A stretch of 64,000 bases of DNA from Cryptomeria japonica (Eukaryota; Streptophyta; Pinopsida; Cupressales; Cupressaceae). Below, in pieces: positions 26,620 through 37,370 of the stretch. The notes under the pieces were generated by a model. The model had not been told where the DNA came from, ran no database searches, and saw only the letters and a list, made by a program, of their open reading frames with translations. Made by a program: the position numbers and the translations under genes. The DNA lies in NCBI RefSeq assembly GCF_030272615.1, contig NC_081412.1, positions 23,032,432 to 23,096,431 of the forward strand, written 5' to 3'. How positions within the stretch are numbered: the first letter of the stretch is position 1; each line of letters starts with the position of its first letter.

Positions 26620-27010
26620 ATATGCAAAGGGATTTGCATCACCAAGGATTGTGATTTCTACACCATTATGGGGAAACTTGATACACTGATGATAGGTAGA
26701 TGGAACGGCTTGCATGGCATGTATCCAAGATCATTCTAACAAAAGATAAAATGGAAAAGGAAGGTCCAGAACTTGGCAGATGATATACTTCACCATTGGG
26801 CCAACCCTGATAGGTAATACAACAGCTCCTTTGGAAGAACGCTCTGCATCATCATAGGCTTTAATGGTTATGTTTTTGCTAGGATCCACTGATTCTATAG
26901 CATATCCCAATGTTGTGATGAACTGCAAGGTGCATATATTCAAGTTGGCTCCATTGTCAATCAAGACTCACTTGATTCTGTGTTGGTTTATAAATTCTTC
27001 AATGTGAAGG
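26620..27010 (-). pseudogene. Element B aspartic protease
   Basis: VLIDNGANLNICTLQF (about 26970) is the retropepsin active site with DNG in place of the usual D(S/T)G. A VLPIRVGPMVKY segment and SWIHAMQAVPSTYHQCIKFP (about 26730-26665, with one stop at about 26731) follow; the latter is the conserved (R/S)WIH...VPST(Y/L)HQ...KF motif of plant Ty3 polyproteins. It would cleave the Gag-Pol polyprotein. Confidence 0.8.
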
Positions 27011-27429
27011 GATGTGTTATGTGGTTGTTGGAATCAAGTGTCGTCACTTTCAGAAAAAGTGAGGCATGGTGATGACCTGAGACTACCAACCATGGCTTTA
27101 AATTGATTTGTGTTAAGGTTGGCAGGGACTGATGCTTCTTGGAGAGCTTGGTCCAAGACTATTTTGTGGGATGGAGATAAGTGCAAGAGCTCTAGTATGG
27201 AGATGAGTGCGGGTGTTTTATCTAACTACTCCACAAGATTATACTACTTGGGGATGGATGTTGTTCCTTGTGGAGCTACTTTAATAGTGATCTTTCTACG
27301 ACGCATAACAATATGGCATTCAGAATTTTAATTTTTGATGGTCAGGTTTGCAACTTGTTCATCAGTGTCATAGAGGTGATTCACAGTGTAATTATATGCA
27401 TCTTGTGTATAATTTGTAGTGTTTGTGTT

Positions 27430-28986
27430 TCACCTAGAGGTGGAAGGACCCCTTTGATCATGTGATGGAAGTGGATTCTTGAACATTAGATGATCATTAT
27501 TGGATGTTTTAGGGTCATGTCCTTCTATTTCAATTTCTCCTCTGTCAATAAGATCTTGAACAAGATCTTTCAGTCGATGGCAATTGCTCATTTTATGCCC
27601 TTTTCCCTGGTGGAATTCACAATGTTCATTATCTCTCCACCATGAAGGTTTGACCTGAGGTTCATAGTTAGATGTCTTTAGTAAGGTCACAAGATTTGAA
27701 GAGACCAATTAACACAATATTGTTTCAATGGGTTCGCCTAAGGGTGTGTGTGCATTTTGATTTGGAATTTTGTTGCCTTTGCTTGGGTTCTTCTTGTTGT
27801 GTGTTGCAACCGTGATTTTGCGGATGAGTGATGGTGTTTTTTTTAGGAGGGGGATTTTGTCCTGCGAATTTGACCACAAGTTGTGTGATTTTGACTATTC
27901 GGGCATCCACTATCCCGTCATTAACAATGTTCTTGTTCACCAATTATAACGTGGACGAGGGCCATCTTTGGGTTCATTGTAGATTTTGATAAGTCCCTTT
28001 TTTTATGAGGGCTCATTCACATTTTAGTCCTTGAGTGATCATGTCCTCAAAGGATTTTGTACCCTTCATGTTTAAATGGAATTCCATCTCATCATTTAAG
28101 TTTGAAATGAATATTTCCACTAGTTCTTGCTTAGGTAAATGAAGAGAATGTCTGCTAGACAGTTGCCTCCACCATTGTAGGAAACTGAGAACAACTCCCC
28201 TGGTTTTTGTTTGGTGTTACATAGATCTACCATGGTAACACCTCATTCTATGTTATAAGAATAATGAGCAATGAAATTTTGGACTAGTTCCTCGAATGTT
28301 CTAATGCCACCTGGTAATCAGGAAAACCATTGTGTGGTTGTGCCTCCCAAACTCTGAGGAAAGAGGTGCATTGGATAGGTGTCCTCATAGGCCACCTTTA
28401 AACAAGCTGAGTGAAATTATCGTACATAATCTCGAGGGTCTCCTTTTCCCTTGTACTTTTCAAACTTGGGTGTTTCAAACCCTCGCAGAAAAGGTGTTGT
28501 ATGCTTGTTCCTATCAAAAGGATAGGGACAAATATCGTTAAGTGAAAACCGGGTAGTCTTCACACCACTATTGAGTTGTTGAGCGAGATTTTCTACCTGT
28601 TGTCTCAACATGTCTATTTTGAAAGGAGGAGGCGGGGGATTCCCTTGATGATTAAGGCCATATCGGAAGTAATATCTACCTCTTCCACCATCGTTACGGC
28701 TATGTTGTTATGATGTTTTTCGTATCAGTGCAGTATCAAAATTAGAGGGTAGTCTAGCACCCTCTTGAGCAAGTCTCAGAAAATGAGCATCTGCGTTGTT
28801 TCTAAAGATTTCATCAAAAACTCTATTGAACCAAGGATTGTGTTGTGCTCTTTCTATAGCTTTAGGAGTTGGAGTGTTAGGATCTTCATCATTTGTGCCT
28901 CCTCCAACGGCCTCATAGAAATCATTGAGGTTTTCTTCCTCCTCTTCAATCTCTAGTTGTCTAGTTTTTGATCTGGTGTGAGCCAT
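27430..28986 (-). pseudogene. Element B gag
   Basis: Starts at ATG 28986 (MAHTRSKTRQLEIEEEEENL). It continues through NPWFNRVFDEIFRNNADAHF, a helical RQQVENLAQQLNSG, and the capsid-type FLRGFETPKFEKYKGKGDPRDYVR (about 28510-28420). Numerous stops then interrupt the capsid core (28420-27720). The C terminus (27708-27430) has a CEFHQGKGHKMSNCHRLKDL zinc knuckle and QDLIDRGEI. Gag would form the particle shell and bind RNA. It is in the same frame as protease and RT apart from stops. Confidence 0.8.
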
Positions 28987-29415
28987 TTTGTTTGAAAGTT
29001 TTGAAATTTTTGTAATGTATGAGAGATGGTGATAAAATGTTTTGATGATAGATAACTGTTGTGTGAAATATTTTTAGAAGATGGATTTCTAACACTGAAG
29101 GTTGGATGTTTAACCATGTTCTTTGTGGGTTGCTCTTGTGTTTTCAACAATTTTGATGTGATAAGGTATAGCAAGGTTTGAGATGTGTTACAAACCAAGC
29201 TACCTAGCAATGAGAGGATGCACTCTTAGACTAGTTTGAACCCGTGTAGAAATGTCTTGTAGGATGATTGATCCTAGATGTAGAGACACTCTAAAAGTGA
29301 TTTGTTGGTTTGATTTAAGCAATATTTAAAAGAACTTAGGACAAGACCTTTTTGTGTTTTTGAGAGTTGAATGGATTTGTGATGTGTGAAGGTTAAAGTG
29401 GATAGAATATGAACC

Positions 29416-29655
29416 TCAATAAAAACTTTCTGTCACAAAGGAAGTTTCTACTTCTTCCTCTCTCTCAGGGGTTGGTGGTTCCCCTCGATCTACATTGTAG
29501 GTGATACAGATTTGTGGAAAGAAAGCAGGGTTGATCTTGCCCCCTTTGTTTTTGTGATAACTTAAGGCTCTATATTGAGTAAAAGCTATATTTTTCAAAG
29601 GCTCTTTGTCAAATTTGTTGGATTTGCCTTGAAGATACAAGTGCATATGATGCAA
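29416..29655 (-). CDS. Short ORF upstream of element B gag
   Basis: A 79-codon frame (MHHMHLYLQGKSNKFDKEPL...) in the element's leader between the PBS and gag. Some Tat elements (Ogre) carry an extra ORF upstream of gag, and this could be a remnant of one. The sequence itself is not recognised and may be chance. Confidence 0.3.
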   Translation of the reverse strand: MHHMHLYLQGKSNKFDKEPLKNIAFTQYRALSYHKNKGGKINPAFFPQICITYNVDRGEPPTPEREEEVETSFVTESFY

Positions 29656-29890
29656 GAAGCGCTATTTAACATGAAGGTGCTAAATGACAGACAAAAACGC
29701 TAAAAGAAAAATAACCACACTACAAGATGGACAAAAGCACTAAAAGAACCTGTTGAACAGAATAAAAATCATGTCAAACAGATAGATTGAAAGCGCTAAA
29801 CTAATAAAAATAGCGCTATTTAAAGTATAATAGCGCTAAAACACCGACTTTTGAAGGCGCTAAAGCAAGTTCAATAGCGCTAAAGTGCGA
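29640..29890. repeat. AGCGCTA motif cluster, 5' leader of element B
   Basis: Eight variants of (A)AGCGCTA(A/T) in about 250 bp, for example ATAGCGCTAT, AATAGCGCTAAAAC and AATAGCGCTAAAGTG. They lie about 90-340 bp inside the 5' LTR and mirror the cluster at 16485-16750. Confidence 0.7.
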
Positions 29891-29960
29891 CCTGTGTGTC
29901 AATTTCAACAAGCAAAATGTTAGTAGTTTATCAAATTTCAATCAGAAAGTTGCATGTTCA

Positions 29961-29979
29961 ATTCACATCGGGTTCACCA
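29961..29979 (-). other. Primer-binding site of element B, tRNA-Trp type
   Basis: Minus strand TGGTGAACCCGATGTGAAT lies two bases from the LTR edge. It is complementary, with one mismatch, to the 3' end of plant tRNA-Trp as I remember it (...TTCACGTCGGGTTCACCA). The tRNA identity is from memory. Confidence 0.65.
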
Positions 29980-29981
29980 AA

Positions 29982-31418
29982 TGATGCTCTGGAAAAAGGA
30001 TTGTTAGGAGACAAACACTCAAAGCAATTCAAACGTTAATGTTAGTGTTAGAAATGAAAGACTATTCTAAGCAAGCATACCAAGAGAGATATTAAACATG
30101 TGATGGAAAGCATGCAAATACAAAAGAGATACACTACACTCCTCCAAATGCTAACCAAGATGTGCATAGCTCCTCCTCCCTTGTTCCTCTCCTCTCCAAG
30201 TTCCACATGAGTGTAGTTCTCAGCTTTGCACTACTATGGAAGTCTTATGGAGATTTAAGATTGAAAATTACTATGAGATTATGCAAATACAAGCTTAATA
30301 TGAGAGAAATGAGTTAATTTGAGCTATGTTAATTTTAACCAAAAGAAGAACAAAGTAACTGTTCCTAAATATTCTCTCTCAAATTCACTATAACTTAGAT
30401 GCATACAAGATTTCCGGATCTGGATTATGAATAAATGGGCTCTATTTATAAGAAAAATAGAGAAATGGATGGTTGAGATTGAGTAATCTCAACAACGGTC
30501 AGGATTGATGGGTTTGTGATCCATGTCAAGGCTTTCAACTCAATCCCAAGATGACGAATGTCAACATGATATGGATTGAGAGGAGAGGGAAGAAGCATTA
30601 AATGCTTGAGATGACATGAAGGTTAGCTTGGGAGGTAAGGTTAGCCTTGATTTGAATGAATAAATTCATTATTAAATGAATAATGCCTTTATCTAATGGA
30701 CAAACTCTTGTGCAAGAGTTAGTGAGGATAACCATGGTCAAACAAATGAATGCTTGAAGAGACCCATGAGTTAAATGGAGGTTGAGTTAGAGAGAAATTC
30801 TCTAACCATGTGGGTGAATTGAGTTAACCATTAATGGTCATGTAAGAGCCATTAATGGTTTGGAAGACTTTAGAGGTTAACTTGTTGGAGACATAAAGTA
30901 TTTAATTCTTTTCGAAGACTTTGAGGCTTTGAGAAGTGACTTCAAGTTGCTTAGGAATGTGACAATAATTAGGGGATGGGAGTAGGCTAATTAGGAACGG
31001 TTTAGAAGAATTTAGAAAGTGGTTAGAAGAGTCTAGAAGGGGATTTAGGATGCAAGTGGGTTTGATGGGTGATGGAAAATGGGATTTTAATTGAAATAAA
31101 ATTCATTTATTTCAACAAAATAGGTGCAACTTGCATTTGTAGGAGAATGCAAGTGGGTGGGTAGTTTTAGGAATTTAAATATGTTTAATTTATTTATTTA
31201 AAGGAGGAAAGGGGTTAAATCAAATAAATGTGTTTTATTTATTTAATTGATTTGGGATTTAGTTTTAATGAATTAATTTAAATTAATTGGATTAATAGTA
31301 GAAGGGTTGAAGATAAAATTACTTAAATGTTAATTTAATTAACTGATGCCTAGTGGTTAAATAATCAAATAAATAGTAAATATTCATTTAATTAAGTGGA
31401 CAGATTTATGTGACTACA
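29982..31418 (-). repeat. Element B 5' LTR
   Basis: A 1437-bp direct repeat of 14475-15925, TG...CA ended. It is followed by the second CCTTT target-site copy and then the rest of element A's LTR. Confidence 0.9.
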
Positions 31419-31423
31419 CCTTT

Positions 31424-31459
31424 ATTATAAATTCTTTCACGAGAAAAAGTCCCATAACA
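31424..31459 (-). repeat. Element A 5' LTR, outer fragment
   Basis: ATTATAAATTCTTTCACGAG... to CCATAACA completes the LTR that was split by element B. It is bounded by the GTCAC target-site copy. Confidence 0.8.
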
Positions 31460-31750
31460 GTCACCCAAGTTTTATCATTATCTATAGTGACTTGCAATCT
31501 CCCAACTCCGTCCTACAACAACAAAATTATGATCCCTTGATTTGTTTCTTTTCAATCCTTGTGTTAAATTAGGTTAAGGACATTTTGGGTAAATTCAATA
31601 GAAGATTCTATTCTACGTCTCCACAAGCATTCTTTGTGGCTTTAGACTCCAACCTAAGAGATTCAGAGATGAGATATAATAACTTTGTTACCATCTTAAG
31701 AATAGTGTTGTTGTAATTTGCAATAGTCTTCTTGCAACAACAATCTTAAA
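31460..31750 (-). pseudogene. Dioxygenase pseudogene, exon 2 fragment
   Basis: Collinear with exon 2 of the intact dioxygenase (about 38992-39275) over nearly its whole length, including the intron 1 acceptor region (TTGTTGTTGCAAG against TTGTTGTTGCAGG). The sequence is decayed. The metal-binding HTD reads as N-K-S, and small indels and stops are present. No exon 1 is found downstream, to the limit of the window before element C. It is a tandem paralogue about 7 kb from the functional copy, now split by element A. Loss before or after insertion cannot be told. Confidence 0.8.
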
Positions 31751-33049
31751 CAAATAAAACAAAAACCTAAAATTGAAACAATTTTTTACTCACTAGACAA
31801 GCTATCAGAGGAAAACCAAATGTGGTGATGAAAACAGGGCATCCTTACCTAATTTCCCCAAATTTGAGAGTGTGGCCAAAGTGGCAATTTCAAGCATCTC
31901 TAGTGCTTTAAGTGATCCCATTTGGAAATTTTCATATCCTCAATGTCCTTTCTATAGATATGAAGGGTCTCTCGATTATCTCTTATGATTTTGTGCTTTA
32001 TCTTTGGATCTTTAAACCTACTTCAATATATTTTGACCTAAGTTTATTTTCTTTGCATATGGTTTTATTAGGGGATTGACCTTGCATCCTTCATATATTC
32101 AATCAAATCCAATATTCAAGGTAGAGATTGTATTTAGCATATGAAAAGATAAAAATTCTATCATATTCCAAGTTATTTTATTGATCAAAAAAATTTCATT
32201 ATGCTAAAATAATTATTTGTTCTAATGTATCATTACATATTCAAGTACAAGTACATAAAGTGGCACTTCAGATGGGTCGTTGACAAGTGTTACTGAATCA
32301 CTAAGTTAATGCTCCTTGTTTTTTTGCCAAAGCACCTCCAACTTTCATCTCCTCTTTAGGCCAAGCTTCTCCTCCACTATGAGAATTAATTATGTTTAAC
32401 AAAGTTATTGTGGCCTAGAAATAAGTGCTCTAACTCCGCACAACTTGTAGGTGAAAGAAATTTTGATTGACCTAACTCTAGGAAACTTCTTTGTTTGGCT
32501 CTTGTTATTCCTCTTCTTTAAAATGTTGAGGAAGACACTCATGAGGAAAGTACTAAAAATGGCAATAATGAATGGGATCCTTATGTGATTATCTCAAATC
32601 CTACTAATATATGGGGCAAGCTGGATGATTGTGACTCTTTCTACTTGTATTGTAGCCACTTAACAACTTGTTTTATTTTTTATATTATCTTGCTTTAGAC
32701 TGATATCTCATTTAAAATTTACAGGTGTAACTCTATGTAACACCATATTCAGCATGCCTATTTGATAGTAATTATATTGTTAAAGTTGAATACAAATGCC
32801 AAGGCACAATAAAATGTAAAAATTTAGAATGTAGCTGTAACATTAACTCAAGATGCGTATAACTTGAATTTTACTGAATATTTTGCTTCCAATATACACA
32901 ATTACAATGCAAATTTAATTGCGTTAATTTAGTCTAAATGGACTCCTTCACCATTGATTTGCTCCAGATAGCTTGAAATTTCTAATTCTCGAGATAAAAC
33001 ATCGTCCACAGACTGTTGCTCTTATTCGGACTTGCACATATCACCAATC
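31751..33049. other. Intergenic region, nothing recognised
   Basis: AT-rich sequence between the dioxygenase pseudogene and element C. No exon-like or transposon-like protein similarity was noticed. Confidence 0.5.
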
Positions 33050-33054
33050 AAATA
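33050..33054. repeat. Target-site duplication of element C, left copy
   Basis: AAATA, matched by AAATA at 38344-38348. Confidence 0.7.
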
Positions 33055-33367
33055 TGTTAGAAATAGGGGAGGAAATAGAGCAAACAAATACACCATAAAC
33101 ATATTTCATTCATCCCATAGAATGATTACAAAATGCCTCTATTAAAGGAGGTCTTAGATGTTTCTAGAATTGGCAGAAGAAGCTTCCAGAAATCTGAATA
33201 TCGATCACATTCATTGAAAATATCTTGCAGGGTGTTGTGTAATTTAGTTGATGAGACAGAAGATAGGTTGGAGGATTTAATGTGATATTTATCAAATATA
33301 TGGCCAAATCTTTCTTGTCTTGATGTTGACTGTACTTGACGGGGTAGTTGGGATTATATCTCCAACA
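33055..33367 (-). repeat. Element C outer LTR, left
   Basis: A 313-bp copy of 38031-38343 with few differences. Confidence 0.8.
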
Positions 33368-33758
33368 CTCCCCCTTAATCTCAACTACCAATGTTCTATC
33401 CATTCTTTTGTTCTTTCCAACTTTCTTCAACATTCTTTCTTTTTTATCTGTAATCTCTTCTTTGGTTTTCTTGCTAACTTGCTCTTGCTACAGCTGCTAC
33501 AATTTTTAGCATTCACAATGTCTTCTCTTTAACTGATATCCTCCTCTGATTTTCTGATTTCTTTTATCAACTGCTCTTTCTTTCTTGAGCTCCAGTTTTC
33601 TTCAACTACTGCTGTAGTCTCTCAATCTCTTTGATTTGAAGTCTTCAAAACATCATACAATCAATAGTTGCCTTGCTAGACAATGGTTTCTTTTGGCTGA
33701 AAACATTTTTAATCCCTTTTGGACATTCAAAGCTTTCATTACTTCTATTGTTCTTCAC

Positions 33759-34637
33759 TTATGAACATTTGTACAATCTTTTGAACATACCTGTGAGCTT
33801 TTGCCAACTAGGTCCATAGGTCCATCTATAATCCATTTTTATACAACCTGTTATTGATTCTTTCTTCCAACACTTTTTTTCAGAATGATTTCTCAAACAA
33901 CAAATTTTACATGGATGTAAGTCCCAACACATTTCTTTTGTGTGTCCTTCTCTATTGCAATGCGAACACCTAATACAATGCCTTTTATGGGTTGTTTTGC
34001 TTGAACTGGTAGTATCATTTTCTTTTCCTGTGACATATCCAAGACCTTCATACTTTGACATCATTATAGGCTCAATAGGCTCTCTAATTCCTTGTTCTTG
34101 TTTTCCCAATCCTTGACCTTTATAACCCATTTTCTTCATGATTTTTAAACCAATATTCTTATCATCACAACTAACATAATTTGCAAACACATTCTCATTT
34201 TCTTTCTTGCATTCTTTATCACAAACAGTTTCAACTAAATCACTTTCACCAAATGATGAACACAAATCTTCTATGTCACATGAAGCATTACTAACTAGTG
34301 GTTTTAACTTCAAACATTCATTCTCTTGTTTCAGATTTAAGAGTTCCCTTTTCTGTAAACTGTTTTCTTCTTCTAACCTTTTTGACATTTCTTCCAAATC
34401 ATCAAACTTCCTTTTGACATCATCAAATAACTGTAATTTCTCTTCTAATTCCTTATTTTTATCTTTAACTTCATTCAATTCTTTTTCAAGATTATAATTT
34501 TCATCTAACAGTTCACATTTTTCCATTTGCTTCTCTTTTAAAAGACATATCATTTCTGAAATTTTCTTCTTACATTCCTTCAATTCTTCTTTTAAATCAT
34601 TTGTTTTATCTTTCTTTACTCTGTCCACTTTACCCAT
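33759..34637 (-). CDS. Coiled-coil, G-patch, double CCHC zinc-knuckle protein of element C
   Basis: An intact 292-codon ORF starting at ATG 34637. Residues about 3-110 are a charged heptad-rich coiled coil. Residues about 162-200 carry a G-patch-like motif (KKMGYKGQGLGKQEQGI, then GLGY). Residues 224-237 and 243-256 are two CX2CX4HX4C zinc knuckles (CSHCNREGHTKEMC and CKICCLRNHSEKKC). The knuckles suggest RNA binding like Gag, and G-patches occur in RNA-processing proteins and some retroelement polyproteins. There is no capsid, protease or RT. It lies between the PBS/leader (35444) and a pol-tail/polypurine tract (33368), where gag-pol would normally be. A nucleocapsid-like role is inference. 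A captured host exon is the alternative. Confidence 0.75.
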   Translation of the reverse strand: MGKVDRVKKDKTNDLKEELKECKKKISEMICLLKEKQMEKCELLDENYNLEKELNEVKDKNKELEEKLQLFDDVKRKFDDLEEMSKRLEEENSLQKRELLNLKQENECLKLKPLVSNASCDIEDLCSSFGESDLVETVCDKECKKENENVFANYVSCDDKNIGLKIMKKMGYKGQGLGKQEQGIREPIEPIMMSKYEGLGYVTGKENDTTSSSKTTHKRHCIRCSHCNREGHTKEMCWDLHPCKICCLRNHSEKKCWKKESITGCIKMDYRWTYGPSWQKLTGMFKRLYKCS

Positions 34638-35443
34638 TGAAACAAAAATAATAAAAATAAACTTACCTTACCACTTGAATTTCTGTACTGTGAATTTCCT
34701 TTTTTATGCTTGATTGTGAACTATTTCTTTAAACAAAACAACTTCTGCATCTCACAAATCTTGGCTTCGACTCCATGTTTTCAAACAACAAATTGACAGG
34801 TGCAACATTTGTACAACATCTCTCTCATCAATGACTTCTTTCATCTCTTAGGCTTTTCACAAACTTGGCTTCAATCAATTTCCTTTTACTAGTGAGCTCT
34901 TAAGCTTCGACACCTCCCTGTAAAATCTTCTTGAGATCAACAACACTTCCTTCTTCCTTGGTGAAATTTTTTTCAGAAATGCTATGATGCTAGACACTTC
35001 ACTCAAGCAATTTTCCTCTACACTATTGGCTATTGCATTTTGTCTATTGGGGCAACCTACTCTTTGCCACAGTCAAACTAAATGATTTCCTTCCAAGACT
35101 TAGAACACTCCTAATAGATTTTGCATTCTTCACAAATCATTTACAAATCAAACCACCGAAAGACTAAATGACACTAAAGCTTGCTCATTCACAAAAACAA
35201 CACTACCCAATAGAGCTTGGGTTCTACACTAGACAATCCATGCCAGTTGCAATTTAACACAGCAAGGCAATACACAAGGAGTTGACAAAGCATAACTCTG
35301 ATCACTGGCTGCAAAGAAGCATCATGACACAAAGAAACAGAGCAATGTGTTAGCTGCAAACTAGAGTGCTCACAAAGCAGTACATTTAACAAAGCAAAGA
35401 CAAAATGGAGCAGAACAAAAACACTTTTTACTCTTGATCTTCG

Positions 35444-35455
35444 GCTCTGATACCA
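35444..35455 (-). other. Met-tRNA-type primer-binding site in element C
   Basis: Minus-strand TGGTATCAGAGC, one base from the end of the inner LTR at 35457. The same site recurs 957 and 1914 bp further right (36401-36412 and 37358-37369). Confidence 0.8.
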
Positions 35456-35456
35456 C

Positions 35457-36413
35457 TGATGGACTGAGAGGCAAAGGAAAAGAAATATAAAAGAAAACTA
35501 AAAGCAGAAATTCTTAATAACAGAGATAATATTAGAGACAACCAGAGAAATATCTTTTCATTTTAATATACTTCAAAATCATACATTAACTTGCTTCAAT
35601 ACATTGAGTTGTTGCTCCTTTTCATGCTTAGATATATACTCAAAATAGAGTCCCCTGCTGTTACATACAGCTATCAAATTTTTTCCATATTTTTCTTGTT
35701 CTGCTCACACTAAAACTGCCCCAGTTCTAGTTACTGTATTTCTGATGTATATCTTCTACAAACTTCTACAATCTTCTTACAAATTAACTTTTTTGTATTA
35801 AAATAATACAGCTTCTAGACTCTTCTACAAATTCTAGAAGAAGAAGAAGAAAACTAAACAGCAAATTATATTTAGTTCAAGTCTATTTACTACTATCTTG
35901 TATGTACATAAAAAAGATTGCAATCAATATTTTTAATTCAAAAAACTATCATGTTTGGAGTAAGAAGGAAGGCACGGGCATGGTAAAGTTGAGTAGATGG
36001 GATGGACAGTAGTCTACGGAGGAGTAGGTGGGCAGTTGAAGATTAATTTCAACACTCCCCCTTAATCGAAACTGCAATCTATAATACCCAAGTTGTTTCA
36101 TTGATGCACAAAACTCTGTTAGAAACAGGGGAGGAAATAGAGCAGACAAATACACCATAAACATATTTCATTCATCCCATAGAATGACTACAAAATGCCT
36201 CTATTAAAGGAGGTCTTAGATGTTTCTAGAATTGGCAGAAGAAGCTTCCAGAAATCTGAATATCGATCACATTCATTGAAAATATCTTGCAGGATGTTGT
36301 GTAATTTAGTTGATGAGATAGAAGACAGGTTGGAGGATTTAATGTGGTATTTATCAAATCTATGGCCACATCTTTCTTGTCCTTCTACTCTTGACCTTCA
36401 GCTCTGATACCAC
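35457..36413 (-). repeat. 957-bp tandem unit, copy 1 (inner LTR plus short interior)
   Basis: Contains the inner LTR 35457-36054 (TGATGGACTG...TTTCAACA, 598 bp) and a polypurine tract (minus AAGGGGGAG) at 36055-36067. A minus-strand copia RNase H-like tail (RLQFRLRGSVEI) follows, then a 264-bp fragment of the outer LTR (36117-36380) and a PBS-bearing leader of about 30 bp. Confidence 0.85.
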
Positions 36414-37370
36414 TGATGGACTGAGAGGCAAAGGAAAAGAAACATAAAAGAAAACTAAAAGCAAAAATTCTTAATAACAGAGATAATATTAGAGACAACC
36501 AGAGAAATATCTTTTCATTTTAATATACTTCAAAATCATACATTAACTTGCTTCAATACATTGAGTTGTTGCTCCTTTTCATGCTTAGATATATACTCAA
36601 AATAGAGTCCCCTGCTGTTACATACAGCTATCAAACTTTTTCCATATTTTTCTTGTTCTGCTCACACTAAAACTGCCCCAGTTCTAGTTACTGTATTTCT
36701 GATGTATATCTTCTACAAACTTCTACAATCTTCTTACAAATTAACTTTTTTGTATTAAAATAATACAGCTTCTAGACTCTTCTACAAATTCTAGAAGAAG
36801 AAGAAGAAAACTAAACAGCAAATTATATTTAGTTCAAGTCTATTTACTACTATCTTGTATGTACATAAAAAAGATTGCAATCAATATTTTTAATTCAAAA
36901 AACTATCATGTTTGGAGTAAGAAGGAAGGCACGGGCATGGTAAAGTTGAGTAGATGGGATGGACAGTAGTCTACGGAGGAGTAGGTGGGCAGTTGAAGAT
37001 TAATTTCAACACTCCCCCTTAATCGAAACTGCAATCTATAATACCCAAGTTGTTTCATTGATGCACAAAACTCTGTTAGAAACAGGGGAGGAAATAGAGC
37101 AGACAAATACACCATAAACATATTTCATTCATCCCATAGAATGACTACAAAATGCCTCTATTAAAGGAGGTCTTAGATGTTTCTAGAATTGGCAGAAGAA
37201 GCTTCCAGAAATCTGAATATCGATCACATTCATTGAAAATATCTTGCAGGATGTTGTGTAATTTAGTTGATGAGATAGAAGACAGGTTGGAGGATTTAAT
37301 GTGGTATTTATCAAATCTATGGCCACATCTTTCTTGTCCTTCTACTCTTGACCTTCAGCTCTGATACCAC
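36414..37370 (-). repeat. 957-bp tandem unit, copy 2
   Basis: Nearly base-for-base identical to copy 1. The small reading frames in it repeat those of copy 1 and are not genes. Confidence 0.9.

Larger units (their letters stand above)
14475..31418 (-). mobile_element. Tat-type Ty3/gypsy retrotransposon B (~16.9 kb)
   Basis: LTRs at 14475-15925 (3') and 29982-31418 (5') start TGATGCT and end GACTACA. The PBS is at 29961-29979 and the polypurine tract at 15926-15938. On the minus strand the order is a short upstream ORF, gag with zinc knuckle, aspartic protease, Pro/Thr/Ile-rich linker, RT, RNase H, a second RNase H, then integrase. Most of gag to integrase N terminus (28986-22504) stays in one frame broken by stop codons, with frameshifts later. 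The second (archaeal-type) RNase H and the long 3' region with an antisense gene are hallmarks of the plant Tat lineage (Ogre, Retand and relatives). The first ~105 bases of the LTRs differ at about 9 positions, so the element is of moderate age and dead. Confidence 0.9.
7586..31459 (-). mobile_element. LTR retrotransposon A, non-coding, split by element B
   Basis: The direct repeats at 7586-8361 and 13747-14474 plus 31424-31459 are LTRs that begin TGTAATTC and end CCATAA[CT]A. In the minus orientation the 5' LTR is on the right. A PBS (TGGTATCAGGGCCA, minus strand of 13731-13744, one mismatch to the initiator-Met-tRNA type) lies 2 nt inside it, and a polypurine tract (minus AGGGGGAGAAA, 8362-8372) abuts the 3' LTR. 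The 5.4-kb interior (8362-13746) has no reading frame over about 70 codons and no recognisable gag or pol, so A is a non-autonomous (LARD-like) or fully decayed element. It inserted into a dioxygenase pseudogene. Confidence 0.85.

Noticed and set aside
35444-37369. TGGTATCAGAGC repeats as tRNA-Met gene fragments
   Set aside because: Only the 12-base PBS complement is present, with no cloverleaf sequence around it.
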